Assembly (NCBI GenBank): GCA_037157565.1
Contig: JAZHRO010000003.1
Location: forward strand, 71,984,501-72,048,500
DNA length: 64,000 nt
Origin: Thalassia testudinum
Lineage: Eukaryota; Streptophyta; Magnoliopsida; Alismatales; Hydrocharitaceae
Direction: 5' to 3'
Positions 32,935 to 45,206 of this stretch are shown here, in pieces. Both the position numbers and the translations under genes were made by a program. The notes under the pieces were generated by a model that did no database searches, was not told the origin of the DNA, and worked only from the letters and a program-made list of their open reading frames with translations. Numbering within the stretch: position 1 is the stretch's first letter; each line of letters starts with the position of its first letter.

Positions 32935-35485
32935 TGGTGTAGACTCGGATAGGTTGTGTTAATATAGTGATTTAATTGTTGAAATGAGTATAGTGGTTAA
33001 CCTAAATCGAGCCTAACCATCTTTTTACAAAATATATATATATATATATTTTTAACCTGGCCTACTTGATTTTATCTTGGTCACTTTTAGGCCTGGGGTC
33101 GAACTCAGGGAGGCGGGATTAGAGGTGAATAAGTTTCTACGCCTTTCCTACAATAAATCTCTTCCGTTCGTTTATTATGTTTTTGGTGTTTCTCTATTTA
33201 AGATTTTTTTTCTGATACTTTTGTCCATGAGGTACACCCTCAAAATTAGGTCCTTAGCTTAGAGCCAAATTAGGGTTCCTAAACTGGTCTTGCTATTCAC
33301 AAGAACGAGTACTTGCAGGACAAGGATTATCTTTTCCCTTTTACCTTTTTTTATATCTTTTTAATAGTAGGAAAGAGAAATAGAAATAAGATAAATATAG
33401 TATATATATATAGATATATATATATATATTACATACATATATAGGGGTAGGGGTGGAGGTGGAAATGGCGTGTAGCACGGTGTCGAGTTGATCGTCGTCT
33501 AGGAAGACGAAATCAATAGGATGAAGTGTCGCATGGAGTGTTGGATGGATGGGTGGAAGGTGTGTGCGGAGATGCTTTCTGTATGCGGGTATCGGGGAAT
33601 ATTAGCAACTGGTGTAGCTATTCCCACAAAATAACACATGGTAGGTGATATGAAGGTAAGTATATATTTATACGTATATATATAGATAGGGTTATAATTA
33701 TATAGGTGTATATGTAGTTATATATATATATATGTATATGTATATATATATATAGATATGTAAATATATATATAGATAGATGTATGTATGTATATATATA
33801 TATATTTATAATTAGATATATATGTATATATATACATATATATATTTATATTTATAAATAGTAATATATGTATATAGATATATATATGTATATATGTAAA
33901 TAGATATATTAGCATAAGTATCTATGTATATAGATATATGTAGATAGACATATATATTTGTATTTATAACTATGTAGATATAGATATATATATTTATATA
34001 TGCATAGTAATATATGTATATAGATATATTAGTATAAGTATCTATGTATATAGATATTTGTAGATAGATACATATATATATATATATATATGTATTTATA
34101 TCTATATGTATATATGTATATATGTATGTACATCTATATATATATGTGTATAAATATATATATAAGTATATAGGTATATATATATATGTATGTATGTATA
34201 TATACTTATATATAGTTGTATAGGTACTAATATGTATATATACATATATATATATATGTATATATATATGAGTATGTACATAGGCGTGTACAAGTGACTT
34301 TGTGTGTGTACGAGAGTGTGCGTGTGTATGAGTGAGAGAATGGCTACTGGAGAGTGAGCGAGAGAGAGGGCTGGAGAGTTAAGTCATCCAGTGCACACAG
34401 CCAACGTCTGATGGTGCGGATGCTCGTAGGCGCGCAAGGATGAGTGCATGCTCTAGATGCTGCAGGCGTGAAGGAGATCGCAACGCAGCGCTCTGCGTAG
34501 CACAGTGCACCGTGCTGCGGGTTGGAGTGACGCGGATGTAGATGCGGATACGGGCATGGGCGTAGATGGGCGCGGGCGCTAGCGTACGCTAGAGTAGGGG
34601 AGCGGATGGGCTTGAGATGCTTGCGGCGCAGAGAGAGAGCATGCGGTGACCGGATTGGTGAGATACTTTGTGGTTACCGCACTGTAGCTACAGTGTTCCA
34701 CAAAAACGCGTGAACAGTAGCTACAGTGCGCACGTGGCTCGGACGACTGGCTACGGCCGGTCTTGCGTGCGCGGGTGCTGTCGAGCAAGCCTACATGCAC
34801 GGAAGGAGATGGCAGCAACAGATGCCGTGCTACTGTTGCAGTTGAGCTTCGGAGCTCAAGTCTGCGGCAATGGCATGAAGAGATTTCAGCGGGTGAAACA
34901 GAGAAGTGAACCACCATGCCCACTGGCTCTTTGATGACCTGGCCGGTGGTGGGACTCACAGTGGTGGTCGTGGACCACTGTCAGCTGCTCTTTCCCGCAG
35001 TGTATCTCTTCAGTGGAAGAGGTGCTGCGTATGGAGGGGAGAGGGGAGGAGGCAGCCTGGAGGAAGGGTCTGCTATGTGTTGTTGAATGGACCAGGCTCG
35101 CCTCCGCAACAAAGATGGCTGGGCCTTTTTAAAGAAGATGGAGACATGCTCAGCCATGCCCAGGGTTGCACATGACGAAGCATGCGGCTGGCAGAGCATG
35201 CTGTGGCAGAGAGTGGCGCGAAGAAGAAGTAGCCATGCCCTGTAGCTGTGCGAAGAAGAAGAAATTCAAAGCCAAATAAAAAAATTTAGATGGTGAATTT
35301 ACGAGGCAGCACTTGAGGTATACGTTAATTACAAGGCCAATTTATTCATTTTCCTCCCCTCTCAAATAAATGCATGCATGCGTTTAGTTTTACAAATGCA
35401 CTATGGCTACCTAATATGCAAAAGCAATGCTAGGAAATAGAACAAGATGGCATAATTGTTGGTGTGTTTTTGCTGTGCAATTGCA
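32935..35485 (-). repeat. Element G left LTR (3' LTR)
   Basis: Starts TGGTGTAGACTCGG and ends near AATTGCA. It matches the right LTR throughout. It contains the motif GGGTCGAACTCAGGGAGG, a long TA-rich array and a region (about 34660-34760) rich in CTGTAGCTACAGTG-like palindromes. Open frames inside are not considered genes. Confidence 0.85.
33655..34290. repeat. TA-rich microsatellite array, element G left LTR
   Basis: About 640 bases of irregular TATA/TGTA/TAGA repeats. The homologous array at about 58140-58620 is shorter, so array length has changed since insertion. Confidence 0.9.
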
Positions 35486-36981
35486 CCCCCATGCCTATCT
35501 TTTGCTAGTCCCTAGCAAAACATTTTTTTGTATTGTATTTGGAAATGATCTTAAGTTGAAGATTTTCTTCTAAGGCGACATAGGTGTGTTTATTTATTGG
35601 ATATTGTGTGAACCAAATGCAGAGAAGACTACCGGTACTTTAAGTCTTATGTGACATAGACCATCTCTCGACTAACCAGCACTCTTGATATTTAAACCTT
35701 AAGTACGATTTCTAGGACTCAGGAGGTTTTTGCCGTACTCGAGAGCTCAAGAGATTATGGCTTGTGCTTAGTGGAGGATCAAGACTGACCAGATGAACAT
35801 TAAGTCTCAAGCCCAGGGTTTCACGAATTTTTAAGTGCAGGTTGGTCCCAGTTTCAGCTCGTGTCTTTGGATTGACCCTTAAAAAGATGATGAAAAACTC
35901 AACTCCCATTTTATTACATTTGTGGCTCAAAGAAAACAGGGTATTTGTAACTTGCCCTGAAGAACTTTTTTGTAGGAAGAAGATTTTACAGACATTTGCG
36001 AGATATACTGACTTTTTTTTTTTTTTGAAACACGTGTCAGTATATCTCTTACAACTTTATTTTGAGGAGCATACTTTTCTTTCGATGGGAGAGTTCCTTT
36101 TTGGTGGAAAGAGTCTCTCATAAATGCAAGACTAAAGCCTGGGATAAAATGTCTACCTATGCGCGTAGGTAAGGACTCCACCTTGCATAATGAACACTTG
36201 GGTTGGATCTTATGTTCACCTGGTCTTTCTTGATATGTGTAGTGTGAACCAAGATTACTTAGGCTCTCGAGTAGAAGCAAATCAACGGATCCTGTACTGG
36301 TGTCTAAGGTATAAGAATATGTCCTTAGTTAGGAGAGATTCTGATCTATCTTATCAATGGTTAAGTTAATTAAGCTGAGCCTGAGCAAATCAAGCTTCTG
36401 TGGCCTGGAAAGTCTTCAAAACAGTGGTTGAATATCCATAAACAGTTGTATTTTTGTTTCAGCCTTCAGATCATTACTAAACACCATTTTTTTTTTTTTA
36501 CATATTTATAGATAGATGGAGACTGCATGATACCATAAAATACCCAGATCTTATGGATGCCTATCCACCCCCCATGCCAAACAATGCTATGTCATCATAT
36601 GCTTGCAAGCTAGGGTAGAGGAAGGACCAAAGATCGGGTAACAAGAGCTGAGGTGCAGGGTATACAGCAGGGTGGTAGGGTGGGTGGATGGTGGGTGGTG
36701 AAGTGAAAAGTGAAGTGAGCGTGATAGTGGCGGAGTGTTGTTGGGGTGCCTCCCAACGAGCGTTGAATTTAACGTCCCCAGCTGGACTAAAAATGAGGCA
36801 CAACATTAGTTACCCTCCAGCAGGGCAACAGTTTCTCCAACTGGGGTAGGTTCATGAGTAAGATAGGGTTTCAAACACTGCCCATTGACCGTAAATTTAT
36901 GCCTAGATTTGGGATCTTCAATTTCAATGGCCCCATTGGTAAATGGTCTCGAGACTAGGAAAGGACCAGTCCATTTGGACT
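35486..36981 (-). other. Element G polypurine tract and 3' region
   Basis: Next to the LTR the plus strand reads CCCCCATGCCTATC, then TTTTGCTAG and CTAGCAAAA (35500-35520), the same stem-loop as in B. A hairpin with arms GAGATATACTGAC (36000-36012) and GTCAGTATATCTC (36036-36048) matches one in B. No env-like frame was found between integrase and LTR. Confidence 0.7.
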
Positions 36982-37960
36982 TCAATTTCCCAGGAAAGAA
37001 TTAGAGCCGGGCGTTGTAGAGCCAAATTGTTGAGATGGCTCAAATTCCTTCCACCGAATATGGATGTCGTGAAAAGCCTTAGTGTGTTGCTTTAAAGTTA
37101 AGGCAGAATCATAGAATTCACGATGGAGCTCTTCTAGCTCTTGGAGTTGGAGTTTCCTTTCTCGACCACACAGGTCTGGGTCGAGGTTACATTGGCAAAC
37201 CACCAAATAAGCGCGATGTTCCAACTCCATGGGCAAATGGCAAGGCTTCCCGTAAACGATTCTATAAGGAGACATACCAAGGGGAGCCTTGAAGGCGGTT
37301 TGATACACCCAAAGTGCGTCAATCAGCTTATCGGACCAATCCTTACGGTCAGGTCGAACCATTTTCTGGAGAATTTGCTTGATTTGCCAGTTCGACACCT
37401 CTGCCTGGTCGTTCGTCTGAGGATGATATGGAGATGCGATACAATGGTGGACTCCGTATTTCCTCAAAGGTGCCCGAAAAGACGCATGGGTAGAGTGGCT
37501 TCCTCCATCTGAGATAATGGCTCGAGGGATCTCAAAGTGCACAAAAATGTGGTCTTTGACAAATCGAGTGGATATAACAGTGTCAGCATGGCGCGTGGGA
37601 ATAACCTCGATCCATTTCGAAACATAATCAATAGCTACGAGGATATATTTGAAGCCGTTGGAAGGAGGAAAGGGACCCATGAAATCAATTCCTCAAATGT
37701 CCAAGATTTCCGTAGCTAGGATGGGTTGCAAGGGCATATTGTCATGACGTGACATTGACCATAACGACTGGCACCTAGTGCAATGTTTGGCATAATTGTG
37801 TGCATCTTGGTGAAGGAAGGGCCAAAAGAAACCGCACTGCAACACCTTGGCTACAGTTTTCCTCCCAGAGAAATGGCCTCAGCAGGGTTGATCGTGTCAG
37901 AAGATAGCACACTGGGGAATTCGCTGTTAGGAATACAGCAACGGATGATTTGATCAGCAC
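36982..37960 (-). pseudogene. Element G integrase
   Basis: Integrase inserts the cDNA into the genome. In minus-strand order there is a decayed zinc-finger end (HCTRCQS, about 37780), then GIDFMGPF with the first catalytic Asp. IISDGGSH follows with the second Asp, and NDQAEVSNW with the Glu. The frame 36982-37680 (232 residues) is open, but a stop (TGA) lies just upstream of GIDF, and the finger region is frameshifted. C-terminal similarity to H's integrase continues to about 36982. Confidence 0.85.
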
Positions 37961-39920
37961 CTATTTGAAAAGGAAGTGGATTATCTCAGAAATAATACTT
38001 TGCTTCTGCCATGAGACGCTCGCGCTGGTTTTTAGGCCAGCCATGTGGAACGGATCCAGAAGTAAGGTAATTGGCAATGTCGGCATACCAAGGTCCACTT
38101 GCCACATTAATTGCCAATAGGTGCTCATCGGGAAAAATCTCATTAATCGGCAAAGTAAGTCCAATATGATCAGGGTCCAGTCTAGAAAGATGATCAGCCA
38201 CAACATTCTAGGCTCTGACCTTATCACAGATATCAATGTCAAATTCTTGGAGCAGAAGGATCCAACGAATTAGTCTAGGCTTTGCATCCTTCTTGTGCAT
38301 GAGATGGCGAATGGCCACGTGATCAGTGAAAACAATAACATGTGAGCCCAGAAGGTAAGAGCGGAATTTCTCCAGCCCAAAGGCGATCGATCGCCAGTAG
38401 TTCTTTCCTAGTGGTAGTATAATTACGCTGGGCCTCGTCCAATGTCTTACTGGCGTAGTACACCATGAAGGCGTGTCTATCGCATCTTTGTCCCAGGATG
38501 GCTCCGACTACAAGGTTGGAAGCGTCACACATGAGTTCACAGTCGAGGGACCAATCAGGTGGCTGGAGAGTAGGTGCCTTGGTGACAGCGTTACACAGCT
38601 GCGTGAATGCTCGTATGTAATTGGGGCCCATATCGAAGGGTACGTCGGTCGATAGGAGATGAGTTAAAGGTCAAGAAATCTTGGAGAAGTCTTTGATGAA
38701 TCTCCTATAGAAACCAACGTGACATAGGAAGGAGCGGATTTGTTTGACAGAGCAAGGCACAGGTAAATCAGCAATCACACCAAGCTTAGCTCTGTCAACC
38801 TCGATACCCCTGTCGGAGATGATATGCCCGAGAACAATTCCCTCGTGTACCATAAAATGACTTTTTTCCTAGGAAAGCACGAGGTTCACATCAATACATC
38901 TCCTAAGGATACGGGTCAGGTTGGCAAGATAGTCATCAAAAAAGGGTCTAAAGACTGAAAAGTCATCCATGAAGACCTCGAGAAAGTCACCCACCATGTC
39001 ATGGAATATCGCCAGCATACATCTCTGGAAAGTTGCTGGCACGTTACAAAATCTGAACAGCATCCCTCTAAATGCAAAGGTGCCGAAGGGCCAGGTAAAG
39101 GTGGTTTTCTCTAGGTCCCGAGGGTCAATTGCCACCTGGTTATATCCTGAGAGTCCATCCAAGAAATAGAAAAATTTATTTCCCACTAACCACTCCAGGA
39201 TTTGGTCAATGAAAGGTAGCGGGAAGTGATCTTTCTTAGTTGCAGCATTGAGTTTCCGATGATCTACACACTCTCCAAGATGTAGGAGTGCATGTAGGGA
39301 TGGATTCGCCCCTGTCATTGACACAGATGGTGTGTCCCGCCTTTTTGGGCACGACGTGATTCGCACTCACCCAGGGAATATCGCTGATCGGGTAGATTAT
39401 ACCCGCATCCAGCCACTTAATAATTTCCTTCTTAACAACCTCCTGCATGTTAGGGTTGAGACGTCGTTGCATCTCGGGGGAAGGTCGAGCCTCCTCCTCC
39501 GTATATATACGGTGAGTGCAGTAGGAGGGGCTAATGCCAGTTAAGTCTAATAAAGACCATCGAATGGCTGCCTTGTGTTCCATAAGGACCTTCGTTAGTT
39601 TACACTCTTGCTCCCTAGTCAATTTTGAACTGATGGTTACAAGGAGCATTTCATTTGGTCCCAAGAAAACACACTTAAGTGTACTAGGTAGCTCTTTCTG
39701 CTCGGGAGTGGATGGTGAAAGATCTGGCATTTCTTGGGATGAGAGTGTCCCAAGCGGATCAGAAAATAAGTCAAGAGGAAGAAGTTGACCCTCAGGTTTG
39801 CCAAGAAGAGGGGCTTCTTGGATAGATGGATCCAAAAAGGAATAGCCCCAGTGAATAATATGTGGGCTCAAGGGCCTAGTGTGGAGTTGCAACTCTGCCT
39901 GATTTGGCGAGGAAGAAAGG
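37961..39920 (-). pseudogene. Element G reverse transcriptase and RNase H
   Basis: RT copies the element RNA into DNA. Motifs in order: PISDIPWVSANHVVPKK (near 39370), VDHRKLNAATKKDHF, YFLDGLSGYNQVAI with the first catalytic Asp, ATFQRCMLAIF and EVFMDDF with the Asp pair (about 38965). RNase H follows: [36 protein letters not shown] and, in another frame, the end motif ADHLSRL near 38190. Frames are 38671-38853, 38869-39366, 39236-39892 and 38323-38631, broken at several points. It is inactive. Confidence 0.88.
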
Positions 39921-40026
39921 GCAATCCAGTCTTCAAGAGTGTGAACCGGTGGTGTGTAGTTAGAAGTCCGGTCAGGAGAAGGTACGGGAATAGGGAGGGA
40001 TGGGGGAACATCACAATATGTGTCGG

Positions 40027-40875
40027 TCAGGCAATCATCAGTGTTTGAAGGTAGTCCGCAGTAATCAGAATAAGTCCCAATTTGTCCGATACATGCACTG
40101 ACGGCCGTGTCCTCGTCAGACGTGTCATCCTCAATGCAATCGCAATCAAAGTTCTTGGCTGCCTTGAGGATGTTAGCTTGAGCTTCTCAGATCCAACGGC
40201 AATCTCAATACAGCCTGACTCGTAGTCGATATGGGCACGGGCTATGACCAAGGAAGGTCGACCAAGGATGATCGGACAACCAGAAAGTGAGCTAGGAACT
40301 TCCATACCCGAAAGAGGAAAGTCAACAGGAAAATAGAGACTGTTGACTCTAACCACCACGTCTTCCACCAGACCCTTTGGAATTTTGACAGAACGATCTG
40401 CCAACTGCAACGTGACAGGGGTGGGTTTCAGATTTCCCAAAGAAAATTTTTCGAGCATGATGGTTGGTATAAGATTGATGGAAGATCCTAGATCAAGCAG
40501 GGCACAGTTAAAATTGCAGCCTTGGATGCTACAGGAAATAAGCGATGTGCCTGGATCTTTCTGCTTCAGTGGTAGATTTGACAGTATAGCAGAACTCGCA
40601 TGAGGTGAGAGAACCACAGGATTCTTAGTTTTCTTTGACTGTCGCCTGGGTGTTGTGTAGTCTTTAAAAAATCGGGCGACAATAGGTATGTAGTCGATAG
40701 CCTCTAGTAGGGTTACCTTGATTTCAACATCCCTGAATAAATTACGTAGGTTATCAAAGGCCTGCGTATCCTTCTTCTTGCCTTTTGGCTCCCTTAGTAG
40801 AGCCTCAGGGAATGGGACTGATTCTGGAACCAATTTGGATGTATCGTCCTCTCGTAAATGCGGTGTGCATCCCAA
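40027..40875 (-). pseudogene. Element G protease region
   Basis: A 282-codon open frame holding an aspartic protease domain. CALLDLGSSINLIP (about residue 135) is the active-site loop, of the D-x-G type. ADRSVKIPKG and CPIILGRPSLVIARAHID are the flap and C-terminal conserved stretches. Protease cuts the gag-pol polyprotein. A frameshift separates it from RT. Confidence 0.8.
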
Positions 40876-41513
40876 ATGAGAGGGCGATGAAGAAGATGGG
40901 CCAGGATCAGGTCGAGGCGGATCGACGGTCTGCTTACTGCTCCTTGTAGTGATCGCATTGGACGATGCCAGTCCAGTGGGATCATAAGGCGGAGGAGGGT
41001 TTGCAATAGGGACATAAGAGTGGTGCTACTGCGGGATTAGCCTGAAATCCCAGTGGAATACTCGGAGTCTGCAGAATCTGATGAACCTGCCCCTGAGAAG
41101 GTCGTACCTTTGGTTGAGGACCACGGGGTACGAAATTTCATGGGTTGGGAACAGGTTGGGCTATGAGAGTGCCCTGAGATCGAGTCGCCATGCATAGTTG
41201 ACTGATCTCAGCATTCTGCTGCGCCAATTGGTGCTGAAGAGAGGTCATGTTCTCTTCATAGCGCTTTGACATTTTCGTCATCATTCGCATCAATTTCTCA
41301 AGAGGACTTAATGCATGTTCTGTTTGCGATATGCAAGGACCCGATGGAGGATTTTCCACAGGATTAGGCTGGGCCCTTGGGATGACGGGTGCGGACGGTT
41401 GCATTGGCCCACCCGTGGGGTTTCGACGCTGTGGGTTGCTAGACCATGCAAAGTTTGGATGATTTCACTACCCTGGGTTATAAGTGGCAGAGAACGGGTT
41501 GTTCCCCAGGGTG
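40876..41513 (-). pseudogene. Element G gag, 3' part
   Basis: Late gag. 41138-41404 encodes a coiled-coil-like stretch (KLMRMMTKMSKRYEENMTSL, QQNAEISQL) matching element B's gag at 10228-10330. The sequence ends at 41513 with GGGTG, where element H is inserted. The other half resumes at 54752. Confidence 0.8.
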
Positions 41514-42416
41514 TGATAGCGATTTGCACGTGATTTGTAAAAGCTGGTTTTTAACATCGTTGTAACACGCGAATCCGCTTACGCTTTTAAAATTTATATC
41601 CTAGATAGGGGAGTATCTAGGGTCGTCCAAGGAGGAAAAAAATTGCAAAATTAATCCTCTTGCTTACAGATGGATCTCAACTTTCTCTTTGATATTTTTC
41701 AATATGTAATTTTTTTTTGTATTTTGAAAAGACGAGGGCAAAATGCGAATTGTAACGAAAAGTACTAACACCTACAAATGCTTAACAAAAATTTAAAAGA
41801 TAGAAATATCTTCTTCCTAAGCTCACTCTAGGAAAGTGGAGGCCTAGAGTAGTTAGGAAGAAGAGGTGAAACAAGTGCTAGAACCAAAAGTAATAACTGT
41901 AATAAAAAGCTAAAAGAAGGCAATTTGATTGAGTAGAATGAGTGTTCTTTTCAAGGACAAGTAGAGGAATGCTTCTACTAGAACTTAAACAAATCTAAAA
42001 GCAAGAAAGGAAACACAAAACCTCTTGCAACAATGGTGAAGAAGGGCGTCTTCTTGCTCCAAGCCTAGCTGCTCCTTGGCTTGAAAAGAGGGCCTCCTTC
42101 TTCTCCTTCCTTGAGAGCTCCTCCAAGGTGGAAGCTACCACCTTTAATTCTCTCTCCAAGGGGTGGGCGTGCACCACCCTCAAAAACTCCTCCAAGGTGG
42201 TGTGACCACCTTCAAGATCTCCTCCAAGATCTTCCTTGCCTGGCTTCTCCTTTGGCTAGCGTGACTCAAGAGAGAAGGGAAGAGGGGAAGGCACCAAGGG
42301 GATAGAATATCCCCTTAATCTTCTTCTTCTTCTTCTCTCTTGGACGTGGGCTTCTTGGTGGAATATGAGAGTGAAATTGCTAGCCAAGGATGGCTTGAAT
42401 GGTGGTGGGTAGTGGT

Positions 42417-42426
42417 CTTTTTATAG
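42417..42426 (-). promoter_or_regulatory. TATA box of element H left LTR
   Basis: Minus strand reads CTATAAAAAG. It is identical in the right LTR at 53396-53405. Confidence 0.6.
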
Positions 42427-42869
42427 GGTAGGATGGGGGGTTAAGGTGCCCCTTGAAATGGAGGGCTAGGATGGAAGAATGGAGGTGGTTGGTGATCCTA
42501 TGGCTAAGGAGAGTTGGCGCCAACCCAAGAGGTGTTAAAGGGGGTAGTTATGGTGGTGTTGGTGTCTTTTGGTGGTGGAGAGACACCACCATGTTGGCGC
42601 CAACATGGGGTCTTCTAGAAGGGGGGTTAGGTGGATGGTGGAGATGGGTTCAAGGGGGATTGTGTGGTGGAGACGAGGGGAGATTTTGGAGGGAAAAGTG
42701 GCGCCATTAAGGGGTGGTTATGGGTAGTTTTTGGCGCCACTTTTAGGTGTCTTTTGGAGGTGGTGGGTAGGTTAGGTTGGTGCCAAGTAGGTTAGCTTAT
42801 GTGGAGCTTAGGTGGAGTTAGTTGGGTGGAGTTGGTAGGTGGGTTTTTGGGGTGGTACAAGCCAAGGAA

Positions 42870-43540
42870 GTTGGAGCATAGCTAAGCTAAGCTAAGCTAA
42901 GCTAAGCTAGCTTAGCTAATGGAGGAGTAGAGGAGAAGGTGTTGGAGCTAGGGTTTGGAGGAAGGAGCTGAGGGGAAGAAGTCTGGAGCTGGAGCTGGAG
43001 TTGGCTGCTGCTGAAGAGGCTGGCATGGGGCTACTCGTGCTGGCTTAGCTTGCTAGTTCTTTGCTAGTTGCTAAGCCAAGCTAAAGTGAGCTAGCTTATA
43101 CCAAAATGAGCTGAGGTGAGCTAGGTCTGGTGCTCCCGGGGAGAATCAAGCTGGTTGAGGCAGCTAAGGTAACTTAGCTCAACTGAGATGAGTTAAGCTG
43201 AATCCCCGGGAGCTGGACTTGAGCTTCCTCAGCTGAGATGAATTCCTCTTCAGCTGGCTGGAGTTGAGTGGAGCTGGACGTAGCTGGATCTGAGCTGGGG
43301 TGAACTCCTGTCAAGTCAGCTGAGCTAGCTAAAGCTCCCTGTGGTCTAGTGGGAGCTGAGATGAGCTAGACTCAGCTAAGTTGAGCTGGATCTGAGCTGA
43401 CTTGAGCTAGGGTGAGCTAAGGTGAACTCTCTTGAGCTACCATCCAGCTGGGATTAGCTGAATGGAGCTGGGACGAGTTAACCCTAGTTCAAGTGAGCTA
43501 GGTTCCGACTGTGGTGAGCTGGATCGAGCTGAGTTCCAAC
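42870..43540. repeat. AGCT-rich degenerate repeat block, element H left LTR
   Basis: Starts with tandem AGCTA (AGCTAAGCTAAGCTAAGCTA) and continues with GAGCTGAGCTAG-like words for over 600 bases. AGCT itself occurs dozens of times. The same block is at 53860-54525. Confidence 0.85.
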
Positions 43541-43769
43541 TAGTATGGGCTTCTCCTTCACCATTTGCCTTCTTGAGTGCTAGGGTTTTAAGGATCTGTA
43601 TATCTGTACATCCCTAACACTCACAAAAACATATTAAAAAATAAAAAATGCAATGTATGCCTAACCTAATTTATGCCTAAATGCAGCCCAAAAACCCTTT
43701 TGCGGAGTAAAATCCTAAGAGCTAGGTTAGTTTTAATGCATAAGAATGATGATAAACTGGGGTTTATCA

Positions 43770-45206
43770 CACCCCCATGCTTATCTTTTGCTAGTCTCTT
43801 AGCAAAACTTTAATTTTTTGGAAAATGGAATTTTTGGGAAATCTAATTTTTTGACTTTTGAGGAGAAAAAGAGATTAAGGGACCTTGGTAGATTACAACA
43901 CAGGAGGTACGAGATTTGTTGAAGATAAACATCAGGATTTGTTTTTGGATCCAACAATTAGATAGAACGGGATCAAAATATCCTCCAGAAAATTCACAAA
44001 TTAACCCCTTGTTAATTCAGATGACTTGAAATGTTTGTTTTTAGGATTTTTCTGGCTTGTGAATCTGATTCGCAACTTGCAACTTCCTTTGAAACCTTGT
44101 GTCTGTGATTGTGAAAAGCCAACATTTATAAGGACGTGTTATTATATATATATATTTATTTATTTTTATTTTATTTATTTTTTCTCCCCCAAGCTTATTT
44201 TAGCTTAGTCTTACAACAGATGTGTCGGGATCATCATTCCTATTACCATTCCTCGAGGGGGCTCTGGCACCAGTACTTCGGGATAGCACTGTCCATGACA
44301 CCACCCAGGAGCTCACAACCCCAAAACACGATGCGGTGTAAAGGGGCGCTCCAAGCAAACTCAAGCTCTTGCTCCGACGCTATAGGTAGAGCACCGTCCA
44401 TGACACTTGAGCTGCTAAAATGCGCTTTAATGCTCCATCTAAAGATATGAAATATAGATATAGAGCAGCGCCGAGGCGGTAACATGTTGACATCGCGTCC
44501 TCAAAGAAGGTATTTTCCTTCTTTTCGGCGGTGGGAACTCAAACCAATGATCTGCTTCAGACTTTTACTAAATCCAAACAAGGGAGTTTTTCAAATTTTT
44601 AGTTGTTTTTAAGTGTCGGCTTGTATGTGAAAATAGACACAAAAAGTTTCTCGAGAACCGCAAGTTTTTGAGTCAAAACTAAGTCAAATACTTTCCATAT
44701 TACAAAATAGGATCAAGTCACCTGAACTATCATGAGTTTAGGTGGTATTTTAAAGAAGGATATCTGATCTAGTCTAAAATAGACCCTAGAATTCTAATGA
44801 TCAGATCCAAATCCTCATCCTTAGTTTGTTAAAGATTAAATCCCATTGTACCAGAAGTGAATTTTTCAACCTTAGTCTTGATTTCAAAATTTTTCCTCAA
44901 AAAGTTTTCAATATATATATATATATATATATTTTGTATGAAAGCAGGAAATAAATTAAAGAAAATTGCATGTTTTTAGGTTTTGAATATCCTGAATCGA
45001 TCGTAAAAATTTTAAAAACACCCCCCCATGCTTAAGATATGCCATGTCCTCATGCATTAGGAGGGAAAAGGGACCACCTTAGTGATGATGGTCGGGTTTG
45101 GGATGAACAAAACCTGGAAAAGGAAAAAAAAAGGAAAGCAAGAAAATGATGGGTTACCTCCCATCCAGTGCTATCTTTTACGCCATTCAGCCGGGCGTGA
45201 TGTGCA
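43770..45206 (-). other. Element H polypurine tract and 3' non-coding region
   Basis: Beside the LTR the plus strand reads CACCCCCATGC (polypurine tract on the minus strand), then TTTTGCTAG and a one-mismatch partner TTAGCAAAA (43786-43806). The remaining 1.4 kb has a TA tract near 44150 and 44915 but no frame above 104 codons. The place where some Athila elements carry an env-like gene is empty here. Confidence 0.75.

Larger units (their letters stand above)
41514..43769 (-). repeat. Element H left LTR (3' LTR)
   Basis: Nearly identical to the right LTR. It contains a TATA box on the minus strand (42417-42426), several GGCGCC and TTGGCGCCAA palindromes (about 42510-42740) and an AGCT-rich block (42870-43540). 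Frames such as 42081-42305 are repeated in the other LTR and are not considered genes. Confidence 0.95.

Noticed and set aside
33655..34290. CRISPR-like or satellite array
   Set aside because: Units are irregular TA-rich words without spacers; this is a microsatellite inside an LTR.
42081..42305. 74-codon frame conserved at 53063-53347
   Set aside because: Both copies are in the two LTRs of element H; conservation reflects recent duplication, not coding.
43770..45206. Env-like gene downstream of integrase in element H
   Set aside because: Looked for because some Athila elements have one. The longest frame is 104 codons with no signal or membrane pattern.
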